A stretch of 19,125 bases of DNA from Chromera velia (lineage: Eukaryota > Sar > Chromeraceae): NCBI GenBank assembly GCA_018398765.1, contig JAHBMJ010002407.1:1-19125 (forward strand), read 5' to 3'. Under the pieces are notes generated by a model that was given only the letters and a program-made list of their open reading frames with translations, was not told the DNA's origin and searched no databases. Made by a program: the position numbers and the translations under genes. The first letter of the stretch is position 1, and each line of letters opens with the position of its first letter. Shown here piece after piece: positions 18,438-19,125 of this stretch.

Positions 18438-19003
18438 TTGTGTCTTCTTTTTGCGGGGGGTAGCATGTGGGACCGCTATTCACTTCGAGACACTTTTTCT
18501 GTGCCATTTTCTGGATCGGGACAGATAATTTGGGTGTGCAGGTGAGAGACGGATTGCAAAAATCCCTCTATCGCTCTCTGACCCTCGTTTGCGCGCACAT
18601 GTACACGTACATCGGCACACGTATGTAGACAGGCAGGCAAGGCAACACGTAGGCAGTCATCTGGTTGGGGACACGCTCAGGTGGGCTATCCGACTGACCG
18701 AATCAACCAGTGTCCCACTAACCCACTGACTGACTCACTGACTGACGCATTGACTGACCGACTGACTGACTGACTGACTGACACATTGACTGACTAACTG
18801 AATGAATGGATGGATGGATGGATGGATGGGTGGATGACTGCAGGTCAATCGATGACTGGCTCGAGGGAAGGTGCGAGGTCCACTGCGCAGAGCACAAGCA
18901 GATATGGAACGCTTCTGCTCCCTGGAAGCCCTCCGCCAAGAGCATATTCTGGAGTTCCCCCGACGCGGAGGACGCAGACCTGGGGGAGTGCTGTGGCCTG
19001 GAG
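14069..19003 (+). CDS. NlpC/P60-like (papain-fold) eukaryotic protein, 3' part beyond the window
   Basis: Exons: 14069-14259, 15772-15844, 16382-16500, 16894-16962, 17354-17495, 17844-17920, 18323-18364, 18844-19003. All introns are GT-AG, all phases agree, and 291 residues result, ending at a GTAGGC donor, so more exons follow outside. Residues 1-63 are charged and probably disordered; 65-95 are a basic helix ([14 protein letters not shown]). The fold begins at [17 protein letters not shown], with Cys130 in [11 protein letters not shown] as probable nucleophile, [25 protein letters not shown], and His196 in [11 protein letters not shown] as probable base. [19 protein letters not shown] and [16 protein letters not shown] follow, then an acidic tail. 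NlpC/P60 enzymes cut peptide or amide bonds; the substrate of this eukaryotic branch is unknown to me. I recall relatives fused to ATP-grasp or tubulin-ligase-like domains, untestable here. An in-frame ATG at 13877 could extend the N-terminus. Confidence 0.8.
14558..15190 (+). repeat. (CAGT)n/(CAGC)n array in intron 1
   Basis: About 600 bases of CAGT with CAGC, CGGT and rare irregular units, ending in (CTGT)n, lie inside the 1,512-base first intron (14260-15771). It translates as SVSQSVSQ in every frame, which creates spurious long open frames joined to the first exon. The repeated GTCAGT is itself a 5' splice-site-like hexamer. Confidence 0.9.
15280..15470 (+). repeat. (GGAA)n/(GGCA)n array in intron 1
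   Basis: About 190 bases of AAGG units with AGGC variants. Strongly purine-rich on the plus strand, so triplex formation is possible. The open frames on either strand ([16 protein letters not shown]) are repeat translations. Confidence 0.9.
16530..16625 (+). repeat. Exact-length 48-bp tandem duplication in intron 3
   Basis: Units 16530-16577 and 16578-16625 differ at about two positions and contain TCTGCCTGTCTGTCTGTGAA then ATTTGGTGAGGCAGTCGG. The near identity indicates a recent duplication. Confidence 0.85.
16699..16801 (+). repeat. (CA)n microsatellite in intron 3
   Basis: About 100 bases of CA with GCAC interruptions. Confidence 0.9.
17312..17350 (+). repeat. (TG)n tract running into the exon 5 acceptor
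   Basis: The TG tract is followed by TTTGTGTTCAG at 17343-17353, so the repeat forms the whole acceptor region of intron 4. Confidence 0.85.
18260..18440 (+). repeat. (GTCT)n before exon 7 and (TC)n in intron 7
   Basis: (GTCT)5 at about 18267-18289 leads into the exon 7 acceptor region, and a (TC)n tract of about 28 bases lies at 18407-18434. Confidence 0.8.
18718..18836 (+). repeat. (TGAC)n and (GATG)n before exon 8
   Basis: TGACTGACTGAC units with CATTGACTG interruptions pass into (GGAT)n, then GATGACTGCAG, the exon 8 acceptor. The minus-strand open frames here are repeat translations. Confidence 0.85.
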
Positions 19004-19039
19004 GTAGGCCTGCATGCATGCATGCGTGTAGGTACTTTG

Positions 19040-19125
19040 ATCCTCCGTCTCTCCCTCCCTCCCTCCCTCCCTCCCTCCCTCCCCCCCCCCCTCCCTCCCT
19101 CCCTCCCTCCCTCCCTCCCTCCCTC
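19040..19125 (+). repeat. (CCCT)n at the window end
   Basis: Intron 8 begins with GTAGGCCTGCATGCATGCATG and continues into a (CTCC)n array interrupted by a C10 run, cut by the window end. Confidence 0.9.

Noticed and set aside
1-19125. tRNA, rRNA, riboswitch or bacterial defence genes
   Set aside because: No cloverleaf boxes, rRNA cores or operon-like gene clusters were seen on either strand; by eye alone, degenerate small RNAs could be missed.

Overview
The window is nuclear DNA from a eukaryote. Its genes are split by GT-AG introns, the non-coding DNA is crowded with tri- and tetranucleotide repeats, and there is no operon-like packing or Shine-Dalgarno spacing. Dense TGCATGCA octamers, repeat-filled introns and large DNA transposons would fit a photosynthetic alveolate (chromerid-like alga), but that assignment is a low-confidence inference.

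Region by region. 1-128 and 180-700 are low-complexity repeats. 864-1367 (minus) is a small two-exon gene for a Tyr/Gln/Pro-rich protein. 1753-1880 holds GGCCYGTCAAA motifs and a perfect 10-bp hairpin. 2187-2784 (minus) encodes a Cys-rich, zinc-finger-like protein. 2905-4785 is mostly repeats: a CCAT-type array and a 33-bp minisatellite, with a short frameshifted minus-strand coding remnant at 4054-4277. From 12853 down to 4908 on the minus strand lies one large, broken DDE-type transposase gene. Its N-terminal Cys clusters and first catalytic Asp lie at 10715-12853; its second Asp, LDAWH motif and catalytic Glu lie at 4908-6505. The two halves are separated by a second, 4,205-bp element (6510-10714). 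That element has 116-bp terminal inverted repeats (about 85% identical, no gaps) and a 4-bp CCTC target-site duplication. Removing it with one copy of the duplication puts the two halves back in the same reading frame. The inserted element codes for nothing I recognise; it is a mosaic of tandem arrays, including four near-perfect 32-34 bp palindromes. 13195-14068 is repeat-rich DNA with no supported gene.

14069-19003 (plus, running past the window) is the clearest host gene. Eight exons join cleanly in phase into 291 residues of a eukaryotic NlpC/P60-like (papain-fold) protein with a DC(C)ALV Cys motif and a MVHVEVYVG His motif. Almost every intron of this gene begins or ends in a tandem repeat built from its own splice-site sequence, the most unusual host-gene feature here.

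The two most notable observations are the nested transposon, confirmed by frame restoration, and the introns whose splice signals grade into tetranucleotide repeats.
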